5,033 nucleotides of DNA, taken from the NCBI GenBank assembly GCA_038323315.1, contig JBBQGU010000289.1, positions 1 through 5,033 on the forward strand. Reading direction: 5' to 3'. A program made the position numbers and the translations under genes. The notes under the pieces were generated by a model. The model saw nothing but the letters and a program-made list of their open reading frames with translations. It was not told where the DNA came from and made no database searches. The first letter of the stretch is position 1, and each line of letters opens with the position of its first letter. Origin of the DNA: Stagnihabitans sp038323315. GTDB lineage: Bacteria; Pseudomonadota; Alphaproteobacteria; Rhodobacterales; Rhodobacteraceae. Shown here in pieces: positions 1 through 5,033 of this stretch.

Positions 1-456
1 ATTGGGGAGGCGCCGGAGGGGGCGTTGCAGGACCCACGGCACCCGGCCTTGGGGTGGCGGATGTATGGTGCGGGGCCTGCCGAGACAGTGGATTGGGCGG
101 CGCTGCGGGTGCAGCATTTGATCCCGGAAAGCGGGATAGAATTGGTGCCGGGGGAGAGCTATCTGCTGGAAACCGGATTTGAACGGCTGCACGGCGTCGA
201 CTTCCGTAAGGGATGCTATGTTGGCCAAGAGGTTACGGCACGGATGAAGCACAAGACCGAGTTGCGCAAAGGTCTGGCACGGGTACGGTTGAGCCAGCCC
301 GTGCCGGTAGGCACGCCGGTGTCGAGCGAGGGCAAAGCGGTGGGCGTGGTCTATACCCAGTCGGGGGGCGACGCGATTGCGTGGTTGCGCTTCGACCGGA
401 CAGAAGGGCCGATGACCGCCGCCGATGCAAAAGTCGAGATCCTGCAAGCCTCCTGA
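1..456 (+). CDS. ygfZ: YgfZ/GcvT-domain folate-binding protein, 3' part
   Basis: This is the C-terminal 151 codons of a YgfZ (CAF17/IBA57-like) protein. The frame is open from base 1, so the true start lies off the left edge. An apparent TTG start at 25 is only an internal Leu codon. The diagnostic motif KGCYVGQE is encoded at 208-231, followed by VTARMKHK; its Cys is the conserved residue of the family. DPRHPALGWR near the left edge is a form I associate with rhodobacterial homologues. The end of the protein is the small beta-barrel-like GcvT C-terminal domain (roughly 255-450). Family members bind tetrahydrofolate and help make or repair certain Fe-S enzymes, such as the tRNA-modifying MiaB, in the cytoplasm. 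The gene ends in TGA inside the left arm of a hairpin. The family call is very secure; which Fe-S clients it serves here cannot be read from the sequence. Confidence 0.93.
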   Translation: MGEAPEGALQDPRHPALGWRMYGAGPAETVDWAALRVQHLIPESGIELVPGESYLLETGFERLHGVDFRKGCYVGQEVTARMKHKTELRKGLARVRLSQPVPVGTPVSSEGKAVGVVYTQSGGDAIAWLRFDRTEGPMTAADAKVEILQAS

Positions 457-474
457 CAGAAGGCTGTCAGGAGG
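449..474 (+). terminator. Hairpin over the ygfZ stop codon, possible terminator without a U-tract
   Basis: The 11-base arm CCTCCTGACAG (449-459) is followed by an AAGG loop (460-463) and its exact complement CTGTCAGGAGG (464-474). The ygfZ stop TGA (454-456) lies in the left arm. No run of T follows (GCCGAGCGGG comes next), so this is not a classical intrinsic terminator. It could still act as a weak terminator or as a 3'-end stabiliser of the ygfZ mRNA. The structure is seen directly; its role is inferred. Confidence 0.6.
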
Positions 475-487
475 GCCGAGCGGGTCC

Positions 488-910
488 GGCGTGCCGATCG
501 ATGGCGCTGCCGGCGTCGGCTATATCATGCGTTCGGGCTAAGATCTGCCGCCCTTGATGTTCACCCAGGCCGAAGTGTCGGCACTGGTGGCCGGGGCGCG
601 GCTGATCCGGGCCTTTGGGGGTGCTGCGATGGCGCGGGCGTCCGAAGAGGCGCTGGTCAAGATTGCCGCCGTGCTGCCCGAGGGCGCACGGCGCAGCAGC
701 GAGGAGGTGTCGGTACACGCTTTTCAAGGGCAGACGGACCCTGCCCTGCGCCACCGGATCGACGCCCTTGACCGGCTGGTGGTGGAACGTCGGCCAGGAT
801 TTCCGAATGTTCCGCCTGGACCGCGTGGCTGCGTTTGCAGCGCTGGCCCCTTCAAGCCGGATCGCCGCAAAAACCTGGCCCAAGCGCTTGCTGCGCTGCA
901 TGGCGAGTGC
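488..910 (+). pseudogene. Decayed YafY-type WYL-domain transcriptional regulator
   Basis: Three pieces in two frames align in order with YafY-like HTH/WYL regulators. Piece A (488 to about 785) reads GVPIDGAAGVGYIMRSG, then a TAA stop at 539-541 where the family usually has an aromatic residue (GY.LPP), then DLPPLMFTQAEVSALVAGAR and EEALVKIAAVLPEGARR. Piece B (780-845), in another frame, reads WNVGQDFRMFRLDRVAAF, matching the family's W-C-RxDFRxFRLDRI segment. Piece C (845 to about 910), back in the first frame, reads FKPDRRKNLAQALAALHGE, like the usual C-terminal tail. The N-terminal winged-helix domain is absent, since ygfZ and its hairpin lie immediately upstream. The central WYL beta-strand region between A and B is also lost. 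Intact relatives are about 225 residues; well under two thirds remain. It cannot give a working repressor. The family assignment comes from remembered motifs, but three collinear matches make chance unlikely. It converges on efp. Confidence 0.8.
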
Positions 911-912
911 GC

Positions 913-1476
913 TTATGCGCGTTCGGAGTATTCCATCAACTCGGTATGCACGATGATATCCTCATCCGGGCCGATGAAAGGCGGGATCATGATGCGCACG
1001 CCGTTGTCCAGGATCGCAGGCTTGAAACTGCTGGTGGCGGTCTGACCCTTTTGCACCGGCTCGGTTTCGACAACCTTGCAACGGACCTTTTGCGGGATGG
1101 AGACGTTAAGAGGTTCTTCACCATAATACTGGATCGTCGCGGTCATCCCGTCCTGCAAGAAAGGCCGCCGATCACCCAGCAACTCTGCATCAATCTCGGT
1201 TTGTTCGTAGGTTTCGGAATCCATGAACACCAGTCGGCCATCGGTTTCGTACAAAAACTGCTGGTCTTTGTTTTCCAGTTCGACCTGGTCCACCTTGTCT
1301 TCCGACCGGAAGCGTTCGTTCAACTTGCGCCCGTCACGCAGGTTTTTCAACTCTACCTGCGCGAAAGCGCCCCCCTTGCCGGGCTTGACGTGATTGACCT
1401 TGACGGCAGCCCATAGGCCCGCGTCATGTTCCAGGATATAGCCCGGTCGGATTTCGTTGCCGTTGATCTTTGCCAT
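913..1476 (-). CDS. efp: Translation elongation factor P
   Basis: A complete 187-residue EF-P, the normal length. It binds between the ribosomal P and E sites and promotes peptide-bond formation at polyproline stretches. The KOW-like N-terminal domain (about 3-62) carries the tip loop KPGKG with Lys34 at the position that is beta-lysylated by EpmA in E. coli. A Lys there argues against the Arg32-rhamnosylated EarP type. The central OB domain (about 67-125) and the C-terminal OB domain (about 130-185) follow, the latter with VVETEPVQKGQTA, KPAILDNGVRIMIPPFI and a final EYSERA. The ATG follows a weak AAGG at 1488-1491, 11 bases upstream, and begins the canonical MAKINGNEIRPG. The gene stands alone: it is divergent from the DUF6280 gene and convergent with the WYL pseudogene. 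No EpmA or EpmB gene is in the window, so the modification state is unknown. The C-terminal strand (HTELMEYSERA) differs from the common GEYVERA-type ending but keeps length and fold landmarks. Confidence 0.97.
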   Translation of the reverse strand: MAKINGNEIRPGYILEHDAGLWAAVKVNHVKPGKGGAFAQVELKNLRDGRKLNERFRSEDKVDQVELENKDQQFLYETDGRLVFMDSETYEQTEIDAELLGDRRPFLQDGMTATIQYYGEEPLNVSIPQKVRCKVVETEPVQKGQTATSSFKPAILDNGVRIMIPPFIGPDEDIIVHTELMEYSERA

Positions 1477-1520
1477 TTGTGGCGAAACCTTGTCAAAAAC
1501 TTGATTAATGTTCGACGGAC

Positions 1521-1549
1521 CCTATATCTGGTCATGGCAACCAGAGCAA
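1521..1549 (-). promoter_or_regulatory. Candidate sigma70-type promoter for efp
   Basis: On the minus strand, TTGCTC (1549-1544) and TATAGG (1526-1521) are separated by 17 bases, leaving a leader of roughly 35-40 bases before the efp ATG. A 5-bp inverted repeat, CTGGT (1528-1532) and ACCAG (1540-1544), lies in the spacer. On the plus strand, TTGATT (1501-1506) with TATATC (1523-1528) at 16 bases uses the same TATA core and could fire towards the DUF6280 gene. Both are pattern matches only. Confidence 0.4.
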
Positions 1550-1601
1550 GCCAACTAGATGCTGGGTGTCAAACCGCGAGCCATGTGATTTACGCATAGC
1601 T

Positions 1602-1636
1602 GTCATACGATTATTCGCATGACGAATCGTCATCGA
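1602..1636. promoter_or_regulatory. Cluster of GTCAT-NCGA half-sites, possible operator
   Basis: Three related half-sites alternate in orientation: GTCATACGA (1602-1610), GTCATGCGA on the minus strand (1623-1615), and GTCATCGA (1629-1636). The first pair forms an inverted repeat with a 4-base TTAT centre. The second pair forms a perfect 15-base palindrome, ATGACGAATCGTCAT (1619-1633). That palindrome is centred on GAATC, a GANTC site of the CcrM methylase known from alphaproteobacteria. The cluster lies 55-90 bases before the DUF6280 start, where an operator would be expected. I do not recognise the binding protein. Confidence 0.45.
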
Positions 1637-1680
1637 ATGGTTACAAGCGCAAGACGTCAAAAAAGACAAGAGCAAGAAGT

Positions 1681-1684
1681 AGGA
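1681..1684 (+). promoter_or_regulatory. Ribosome binding site fixing the DUF6280 start
   Basis: AGGA lies 6 bases before the ATG at 1691, a good Shine-Dalgarno spacing. The alternative in-frame ATG at 1619 has no such sequence and sits inside the half-site palindrome. It would also add a basic 24-residue head unlike the family's usual N-terminus, so the 1691 start is preferred. Confidence 0.7.
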
Positions 1685-1690
1685 CGCGAA

Positions 1691-2017
1691 ATGGCCGATT
1701 TCATAGACAGCACTGCCTTTAACTTTGAACAGGGGCAGCGCGCCCGCAAGTTGTTCGCCGCCGTGGTTCTGGCCGCGCTGGACGATGCAATTGCAGACGA
1801 TAAAAAGTATGGCAATGGCCCGGACCAGATCGCCCGTTGGGCGCGTTCGCGCGACGGGCGTGAGGTTTTGTCTTGTGCGGGCATCGACCCGAACGAGCGT
1901 GTGGTCAAGGGTTTGATGGAGTTCGTCTCCAAAGGCGTGCGCACCTCGGTTGCGCTGTCGCGTGAGGAAAGCGAACGTCGTCATGCACTGGAACTGGAAC
2001 ATGCCGAAGCGGCATGA
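1691..2017 (+). CDS. DUF6280 family protein, function unknown
   Basis: A small soluble protein of 108 residues with no signal peptide and no membrane segment. It begins MADFIDSTAFNFEQGQRARK, then has a hydrophobic Ala-rich helix (LFAAVVLAALDDAI, about 21-34). Next comes a charged block (DDKKYGNGPDQIARWARSRDGREVLSCAGIDP, about 36-67), and then VVKGLMEFVSKGVRTSVALSREESERR. This strongly resembles, from memory, a family found in Rhodobacterales and annotated as DUF6280. The body looks highly conserved, and variation concentrates at the C-terminal end (HALELEHAEAA). Predicted helices and a GxNP-like turn suggest a compact helical protein, but no catalytic motif is visible and I give no function. 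It is a single-gene unit with its own ribosome site and a strong terminator, consistent with steady independent expression. The half-site cluster upstream suggests that it may be controlled. Confidence 0.85.
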   Translation: MADFIDSTAFNFEQGQRARKLFAAVVLAALDDAIADDKKYGNGPDQIARWARSRDGREVLSCAGIDPNERVVKGLMEFVSKGVRTSVALSREESERRHALELEHAEAA

Positions 2018-2044
2018 GCGGTTGCAGGTGGTCTGAAACAAAAG

Positions 2045-2068
2045 CGCGCCCGATTGGGCGCGTTTTTT
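2045..2068 (+). terminator. Intrinsic terminator of the DUF6280 gene
   Basis: A perfect 7-bp GC stem, CGCGCCC (2045-2051) and GGGCGCG (2056-2062) with GATT loop, is followed directly by six T (2063-2068) and preceded by an A-rich stretch. It starts 28 bases after the stop codon at 2017. This is a textbook rho-independent terminator on the plus strand. Confidence 0.92.
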
Positions 2069-2137
2069 GTTGTGGGATAATGGGTCTGGCGGATTCTGAT
2101 TTCATCAGGCTGAAATGGCACCCGGATTCATGGATCA

Positions 2138-2155
2138 AAGGGGGCGAGGCCCCTT
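2138..2155. repeat. Small GC hairpin in the convergent spacer
   Basis: AAGGGG (2138-2143) and CCCCTT (2150-2155) form a 6-bp stem around a 6-base loop. Read on the minus strand the stem is followed by only a short T-rich stretch. It could contribute to ending transcription of the PopZ-like gene, but the T-run is too poor to call it a terminator. Confidence 0.4.
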
Positions 2156-2157
2156 CA

Positions 2158-2240
2158 GCCCACCACTCATCATTCCCGTGCGGTCATTCTTCGTTGGGGC
2201 TCCGCGAAGAATGCCCGTAAGGGAATGATGAGCAGTGGGT
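2158..2240. repeat. 83-nt imperfect palindrome (long intergenic hairpin)
   Basis: The two arms pair in one register with no bulges. The blocks are 2159-2163 with 2235-2239 (5 bp), CTCATCATTCCC 2166-2177 with 2221-2232 (12 bp), CGG 2181-2183 with 2215-2217, and CATTCTTCG 2185-2193 with 2205-2213 (9 bp). Several wobble pairs and single mismatches lie between, and the loop is around 2198-2200. I count about 31 Watson-Crick pairs. It lies between two convergent genes and lacks a flanking T-run on either strand. It may be a bidirectional terminator or a member of a dispersed intergenic palindrome family (REP/MITE-like). Only a genome search can tell. Confidence 0.85.
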
Positions 2241-2273
2241 CAGATCCGAGGCAAATCCGCCCGCGCGGCCAGA

Positions 2274-3065
2274 CTATTCGACGCCGCTTACAGATATCGC
2301 GCGGGCAATCTCGGCCCTGACGAGTTTGCGGACATTACGCGTGATACGTTCGCCCAACGTTCCCTGCAATTCGGCAAGTATCAGTTCGCGGACCAGTTCG
2401 CGCAGCACCTGTTCATCCAGACGCATTTCGCCGGCCTCAGCCTTTGGCTGGGCATCGGCCTGAAGTTGGGCAACAGCCTCGGCTTCGGCCTGATCGGCCC
2501 AGTGGCGGTCAGGTTCGGCAATCGGCTGTGAGGCCGAAGGTTCGGGTTCGGAGATTTCGGGTTCGGGCTGGGCCCAGGATGGCGTCGTTTCAAGTTGCGG
2601 CGTCGTGTCAACGATCGGCGTTGCGTCAAGGGTCACAAACTGGACCACCTGTGCGCTTTGGGCGGCAGGAAGCGGGGTGACCCAGCCATTCTCCGACCAC
2701 TCCATATCGTTGATCAACAACGGCGGATCGCCAACCTCACTCTCCCATTCTGTAGTTTGGGCTTCCACGGCGCGTTCTAGGGTCGATACGACGCGGGTCG
2801 CAGGCTCGACCCCCAGATGCAGACGCGGCAGGACGGCGGGTCCGGGTGGCACCACCACGCGGAATGCGGGCGTCAGGATCAGTTTATCGTCTGTTTTGCG
2901 ATCGACTGGAGAGAGAGGCCACACTGGTACGCCAGCGTCCGCACCTGTCGCTGGTGGCGTGGCTACGGTCAGCGAACGCGGACCCGGGCGCAGGTCTTCG
3001 GACACCAGACGGCGGATAGAGGACAAAACATCCTCGATCTCGACAGAGCTCATCGCTTCGGACAT
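2274..3065 (-). CDS. PopZ/DUF2497-like polar organising protein, divergent
   Basis: A 263-residue protein with PopZ-like architecture. The short N-terminal helix motif is IEDVLSSIRRLVSED (10-24), like the SIRRIISED motif of DUF2497 proteins. A long Pro/Ala/Glu/Gln-rich, probably disordered middle follows (about 25-212), with the island KLILTPAFRV (61-70) and EPEISEPEPSAS (168-179). The charged helical C-terminus (216-261) contains LDEQVLRELVRELI, GERITRNVRKLVRAEIARA. Caulobacter PopZ has the same order but is much shorter (177 residues) and, as I recall, is also adjacent to a TolC-family gene. PopZ polymerises at cell poles and anchors the centromere-ParB complex. The C-terminal helices here are clearly divergent, so shared function is inference. 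No signal peptide or membrane segment is seen. The ATG at 3065 has a GGGAG 13 bases upstream, a rather long spacing. The Met5 codon (3053-3051) is a possible alternative start. It is downstream of tolC, with its own promoter candidate. Confidence 0.7.
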   Translation of the reverse strand: MSEAMSSVEIEDVLSSIRRLVSEDLRPGPRSLTVATPPATGADAGVPVWPLSPVDRKTDDKLILTPAFRVVVPPGPAVLPRLHLGVEPATRVVSTLERAVEAQTTEWESEVGDPPLLINDMEWSENGWVTPLPAAQSAQVVQFVTLDATPIVDTTPQLETTPSWAQPEPEISEPEPSASQPIAEPDRHWADQAEAEAVAQLQADAQPKAEAGEMRLDEQVLRELVRELILAELQGTLGERITRNVRKLVRAEIARAISVSGVE

Positions 3066-3102
3066 GGATATTCAAAGGCTCCCAAACGTTAATACATGGA
3101 TG

Positions 3103-3131
3103 ACTATAACGGCGAAAGGCCATTGGCACAA
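3103..3131 (-). promoter_or_regulatory. Candidate promoter for the PopZ-like gene
   Basis: On the minus strand, TTGTGC (3131-3126) and TATAGT (3108-3103) are separated by exactly 17 bases. This implies a leader of about 30 bases before the ATG at 3065. It lies in the 120-base gap after tolC, so the PopZ-like gene need not depend on the upstream genes. This is a pattern match only. Confidence 0.5.
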
Positions 3132-3180
3132 GAATTTGCCGCAACCAAAGGATTTGAAACCGCCCATCACCGGCAAATTC
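3132..3180. repeat. Perfect 10-bp inverted repeat between tolC and the PopZ-like gene
   Basis: GAATTTGCCG (3132-3141) and CGGCAAATTC (3171-3180) are exact complements separated by 29 bases. The pair abuts the -35 element of the candidate promoter and ends 6 bases from the tolC stop. It could be an RNA stem at the tolC 3' end or a protein-binding pair. There is no T-run to make it an intrinsic terminator. Confidence 0.55.
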
Positions 3181-3185
3181 GGCGT

Positions 3186-4625
3186 TTATTTGCCCAGCTT
3201 CTTAAGGATCGCGTCCAGTTTGGCCCCGCGCCCCGAGGTGGCAGGCGCATTCTTGACCGCGTTCAGATAGGCCGAGGGGTCAAAGGTCGGGATGCCCAGC
3301 CGCAAATGTTCGGCCGTCAACAGGCCCATGGCCGACAGCAGTTGATAGCGGCTGACATACAGATTTGCTCCCGCTTGCAGCCGCGATGCCTTGGCCGACA
3401 GCAGGTTCTGATCGGCGTCCAGCACATCCAGGGTGGTGCGCGAGCCAAGCTCCGCCTCTTGTCTGACGCCGTCATAGGCCGCCTGGGCCGCACGGATCTG
3501 TTCGTCACCAGCGACAATCGAGGCTTGGGCGACCAGAATTCGCGACCATGCAGTGCCGACAGCCTCGTCCACATTGATCACGGTCTGCAAAAGTCCGGCA
3601 CTGGCCGACTGCGAAACTGCGATTTGCCTGCGCAGTTGCGACGACAACTGGCCACCCTGGTAAATCGTTTGGTTCATGTTGATGGACAGGCTTTGGTTGA
3701 TCGGCCCGCTTGAGCCGCCAGAAAAGACTTCGCCCTGACCATCGCCCGAAAAGGATTGATCCAGCTGGATTTGCCCACGGATCGTGGGCATCATCTGGGC
3801 ACGGGCGACGGCAATACCCAGTTCGGCAGCCTTGGCACGTTCCTGCGCCTCCAGTATGGCGGGATGGGTGCGGTCGGCGATGGTTCGCGCCGCAGCAAGA
3901 GTTGACGCCGTGTTGGGCATCTTGGGCAAACCGGACAGCGTGGTCGGATAATGGCCAATGGTCGCCCGGTAGCGTTCACGCGCCACGTTGTAGTCACCCT
4001 GCGCGCTGGCCAGGGCGGAGTTTGCCGAAGCCAGTTGCGCCTCCGCCAGGGCGACATCGGTGCGGGTCACTTCACCCACCTCGAACCGGTCCTTTGCGGC
4101 GCGCAGATCCTGCGTGATCAAGCGCACGTTCGCCTCCTGGGCCGACACCAACTCGCCTTGCAGACGCAGGTTGACATAGGCGGCCACGGCATCCAACAGC
4201 ACCTGCTGTTCGACCGAGACCAGGGATTGCCGACTGGCGAGAATAAGCGCGTTCCTGACGTCGATATCCAACCTGTTCCGACCAAAGTCGAGCAGAGTCA
4301 TCTCTGCCACAAGGGCCAAGGTATCGGATGATCGGAGCGGCTGTTGCCCCGACAGGGTTGCGCCCAACACCCCGCCAACCCGCGTCGGTTCAACATAATA
4401 AGCCTGATTTGCGCTGATCTGCGCCTGCCAACGCAGCACGGGCAGCAGCGCGCCGACGGCAAATGCCAGATCTTCATCCGCAGCACGCAGGATGGCCTGA
4501 TTTTGCTCCAGCAGTTGCGAGTTGCGATAGGCCGAGATCAGGGCGTCGGTCAGCGTCTCGGCGCTGGCAGACAGCGGGACCAAGCCCATCATGGCAATTG
4601 CGACTGTTGACAAGAGTTTCCGCAT
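3186..4625 (-). CDS. TolC-family outer-membrane efflux/secretion channel
   Basis: A complete 479-residue TolC-type protein (OEP family, type I secretion TolC subgroup). It forms a trimeric channel through the outer membrane and periplasm, working with an inner-membrane pump and an adaptor. Residues 1-22 are a signal peptide: basic MRK, a hydrophobic core, and cleavage after SASA. The two OEP repeats are clear. Repeat 1 (about 24-225) has LLPVL, LLDFGRNRLDI (111-121) and RFEVGEVTRTDVALAEAQL (180-198). Repeat 2 (about 240-440) has QTIYQGGQLSSQLR (319-332) and the parallel GSRTTLDVLDADQNLL (394-409). The C-terminal tail (445-479) ends in basic DAILKKLGK. The ATG follows a good GGAAAAGG ribosome site. 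It lies 59 bases after the pcm-like gene on the same strand, so cotranscription is likely. No ABC transporter, RND pump or adaptor gene is in the window, so its partner and substrate are unknown; a shared general-purpose channel is plausible. Confidence 0.94.
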   Translation of the reverse strand: MRKLLSTVAIAMMGLVPLSASAETLTDALISAYRNSQLLEQNQAILRAADEDLAFAVGALLPVLRWQAQISANQAYYVEPTRVGGVLGATLSGQQPLRSSDTLALVAEMTLLDFGRNRLDIDVRNALILASRQSLVSVEQQVLLDAVAAYVNLRLQGELVSAQEANVRLITQDLRAAKDRFEVGEVTRTDVALAEAQLASANSALASAQGDYNVARERYRATIGHYPTTLSGLPKMPNTASTLAAARTIADRTHPAILEAQERAKAAELGIAVARAQMMPTIRGQIQLDQSFSGDGQGEVFSGGSSGPINQSLSINMNQTIYQGGQLSSQLRRQIAVSQSASAGLLQTVINVDEAVGTAWSRILVAQASIVAGDEQIRAAQAAYDGVRQEAELGSRTTLDVLDADQNLLSAKASRLQAGANLYVSRYQLLSAMGLLTAEHLRLGIPTFDPSAYLNAVKNAPATSGRGAKLDAILKKLGK

Positions 4626-4631
4626 TCTGCA

Positions 4632-4639
4632 CCTTTTCC
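4632..4639 (-). promoter_or_regulatory. Ribosome binding site of the tolC-type gene
   Basis: On the minus strand GGAAAAGG (4639-4632) ends 6 bases before the ATG at 4625. This supports the chosen start, which also gives a proper signal peptide. Confidence 0.65.
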
Positions 4640-4684
4640 AACATTCAAGGTCAGCCCGCTTTTGCGCGCCGCCCGCTACTCACC

Positions 4685-5033
4685 CTAAAGAACAAAACCG
4701 CGCCGCGCCGCAAACCCCGGCAAGACAGGGGCGGTGGCGTTGAAAACGTTGCGCCAGGTCACTACGCCATCTTGCTTCAGTCCGATCCGCGCGGTGCCAA
4801 GGGCGCCGTGCATGAACAGCGCACCAATACGGCCGCCCTCGCTCAACTGTGCAAGGATCGCGTCCGGCACCTGCTCGACCGCACCCTGCACCACGATGGC
4901 ATCATAGGGGCCGTCAGACGGCGCGCCCGCCGTCAGGGCCGCCGTCACCATCCGCGCTTTGCCGGCAAGGCGGCTGCGCCCGGCCTCGGCCATCGCCACA
5001 TCTTCCTCGACCGCAACAACATCGCAACCCATC
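4685..5033 (-). CDS. Protein-L-isoaspartate O-methyltransferase-like protein, 3' part
   Basis: The last 115 residues of a SAM-dependent methyltransferase of the Pcm family; the true start lies off the right edge. The Met codon at 5032-5030 is internal. What remains begins at GCDVVAVEED, the strand after the glycine-rich SAM loop whose acidic end contacts the ribose of SAM. Then come PYDAIVVQGAVEQVPDAILAQLSEGGRIGALF, matching the family's DAI-V-AA--IP-AL--QL--GG segment, and a short C-terminal domain ending GFAARRGFVL. Pcm repairs isoaspartyl damage in cytoplasmic proteins. Here QGAVEQVP replaces the usual TAAPPEIP-type motif, so isoaspartyl activity is not assured, and I give no gene symbol. 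The position just before tolC and the PopZ-like gene fits an arrangement I remember from other alphaproteobacteria. The family call is good; the enzyme specificity is moderate. Confidence 0.82.
   Translation of the reverse strand, partial: MGCDVVAVEEDVAMAEAGRSRLAGKARMVTAALTAGAPSDGPYDAIVVQGAVEQVPDAILAQLSEGGRIGALFMHGALGTARIGLKQDGVVTWRNVFNATAPVLPGFAARRGFVL

Noticed and set aside
865..920. Possible efp terminator on the minus strand (GCGC stems, CAAGCGCTTG palindrome at 881-890, T5 further on)
   Set aside because: The stems are short and the T-run is not directly after a stem, so an intrinsic terminator is not supported.
554..1045. Apparent 163-codon plus-strand gene starting at TTG or ATG near 554
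   Set aside because: It joins decayed WYL sequence to sequence antisense to efp, so it is part of the pseudogene and not a real protein.
835..1416. Long plus-strand reading frame (193 codons) over efp
   Set aside because: It lies antisense to a complete, clearly conserved EF-P and its product shows no family features; GC-rich DNA often leaves the opposite strand open.
1619..1690. Upstream in-frame ATG extending the DUF6280 protein by 24 residues
   Set aside because: There is no ribosome site, the extension is unlike the family N-terminus, and the ATG lies in a palindromic operator-like sequence. The ATG at 1691 has AGGA at proper spacing.
2018..2273. Small reading frames in the convergent spacer
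   Set aside because: They overlap the terminator and the long palindrome, have no ribosome site and show no recognisable product.
2605..3270. Long plus-strand reading frame (221 codons) antisense to the PopZ-like gene
   Set aside because: The minus-strand gene has recognisable N- and C-terminal motifs, while this product is low in recognisable structure and runs into the tolC-type gene.
3096..3713. Plus-strand reading frame antisense to the tolC-type 3' half
   Set aside because: It is a shadow of the conserved TolC repeats on the other strand and lacks a convincing ribosome site.
1..5033. Defence island, CRISPR array, prophage or transposase
   Set aside because: I saw no regularly spaced repeats, transposase, integrase, nuclease or toxin-antitoxin motifs; the recognised genes are core functions.

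Overview
The window looks like chromosomal DNA of an alphaproteobacterium of the order Rhodobacterales (Roseobacter/Rhodobacter relatives). This rests on the GC-rich codon use, on a small protein matching the Rhodobacterales-typical DUF6280 family, on the form of the YgfZ fragment, and on a tolC-type gene between a pcm-like gene and a PopZ-like gene. No mobile-element enzyme, CRISPR array, tRNA or rRNA is visible. It reads as ordinary core genome with some interesting non-coding structure.

Layout, left to right. Positions 1-456 (+) are the 3' part of ygfZ, an iron-sulfur-cluster maintenance protein. An 11-bp perfect hairpin covers its stop codon. Positions about 488-910 (+) hold the wreck of a YafY-type WYL-domain transcriptional regulator, with an in-frame stop, two frame changes, and no HTH or central WYL region. 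Facing it is a complete efp (elongation factor P, 913-1476, -). A 214-bp divergent spacer follows, with an efp promoter candidate and a cluster of GTCAT-NCGA half-sites. Next is a DUF6280 gene (1691-2017, +) with a strong intrinsic terminator (2045-2068).

The convergent spacer 2018-2273 carries that terminator, a small hairpin and an 83-nt imperfect palindrome (2158-2240). From 2274 to the right edge three genes lie on the minus strand: a 3'-terminal pcm-like methyltransferase fragment (4685-5033), a complete TolC-family outer-membrane efflux/secretion channel (3186-4625), and a PopZ/DUF2497-like protein (2274-3065). A good promoter candidate (3103-3131) lies just before the last gene, so it can probably be transcribed separately as well as by read-through.

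The genes do not form one pathway. They are housekeeping functions: Fe-S repair, rescue of ribosomes at polyproline, protein repair or methyl transfer, export across the outer membrane, and a likely polar organiser. The items most worth a second look are the decayed WYL regulator, the 83-nt palindrome, the GTCAT half-site cluster and the divergent PopZ-like protein.
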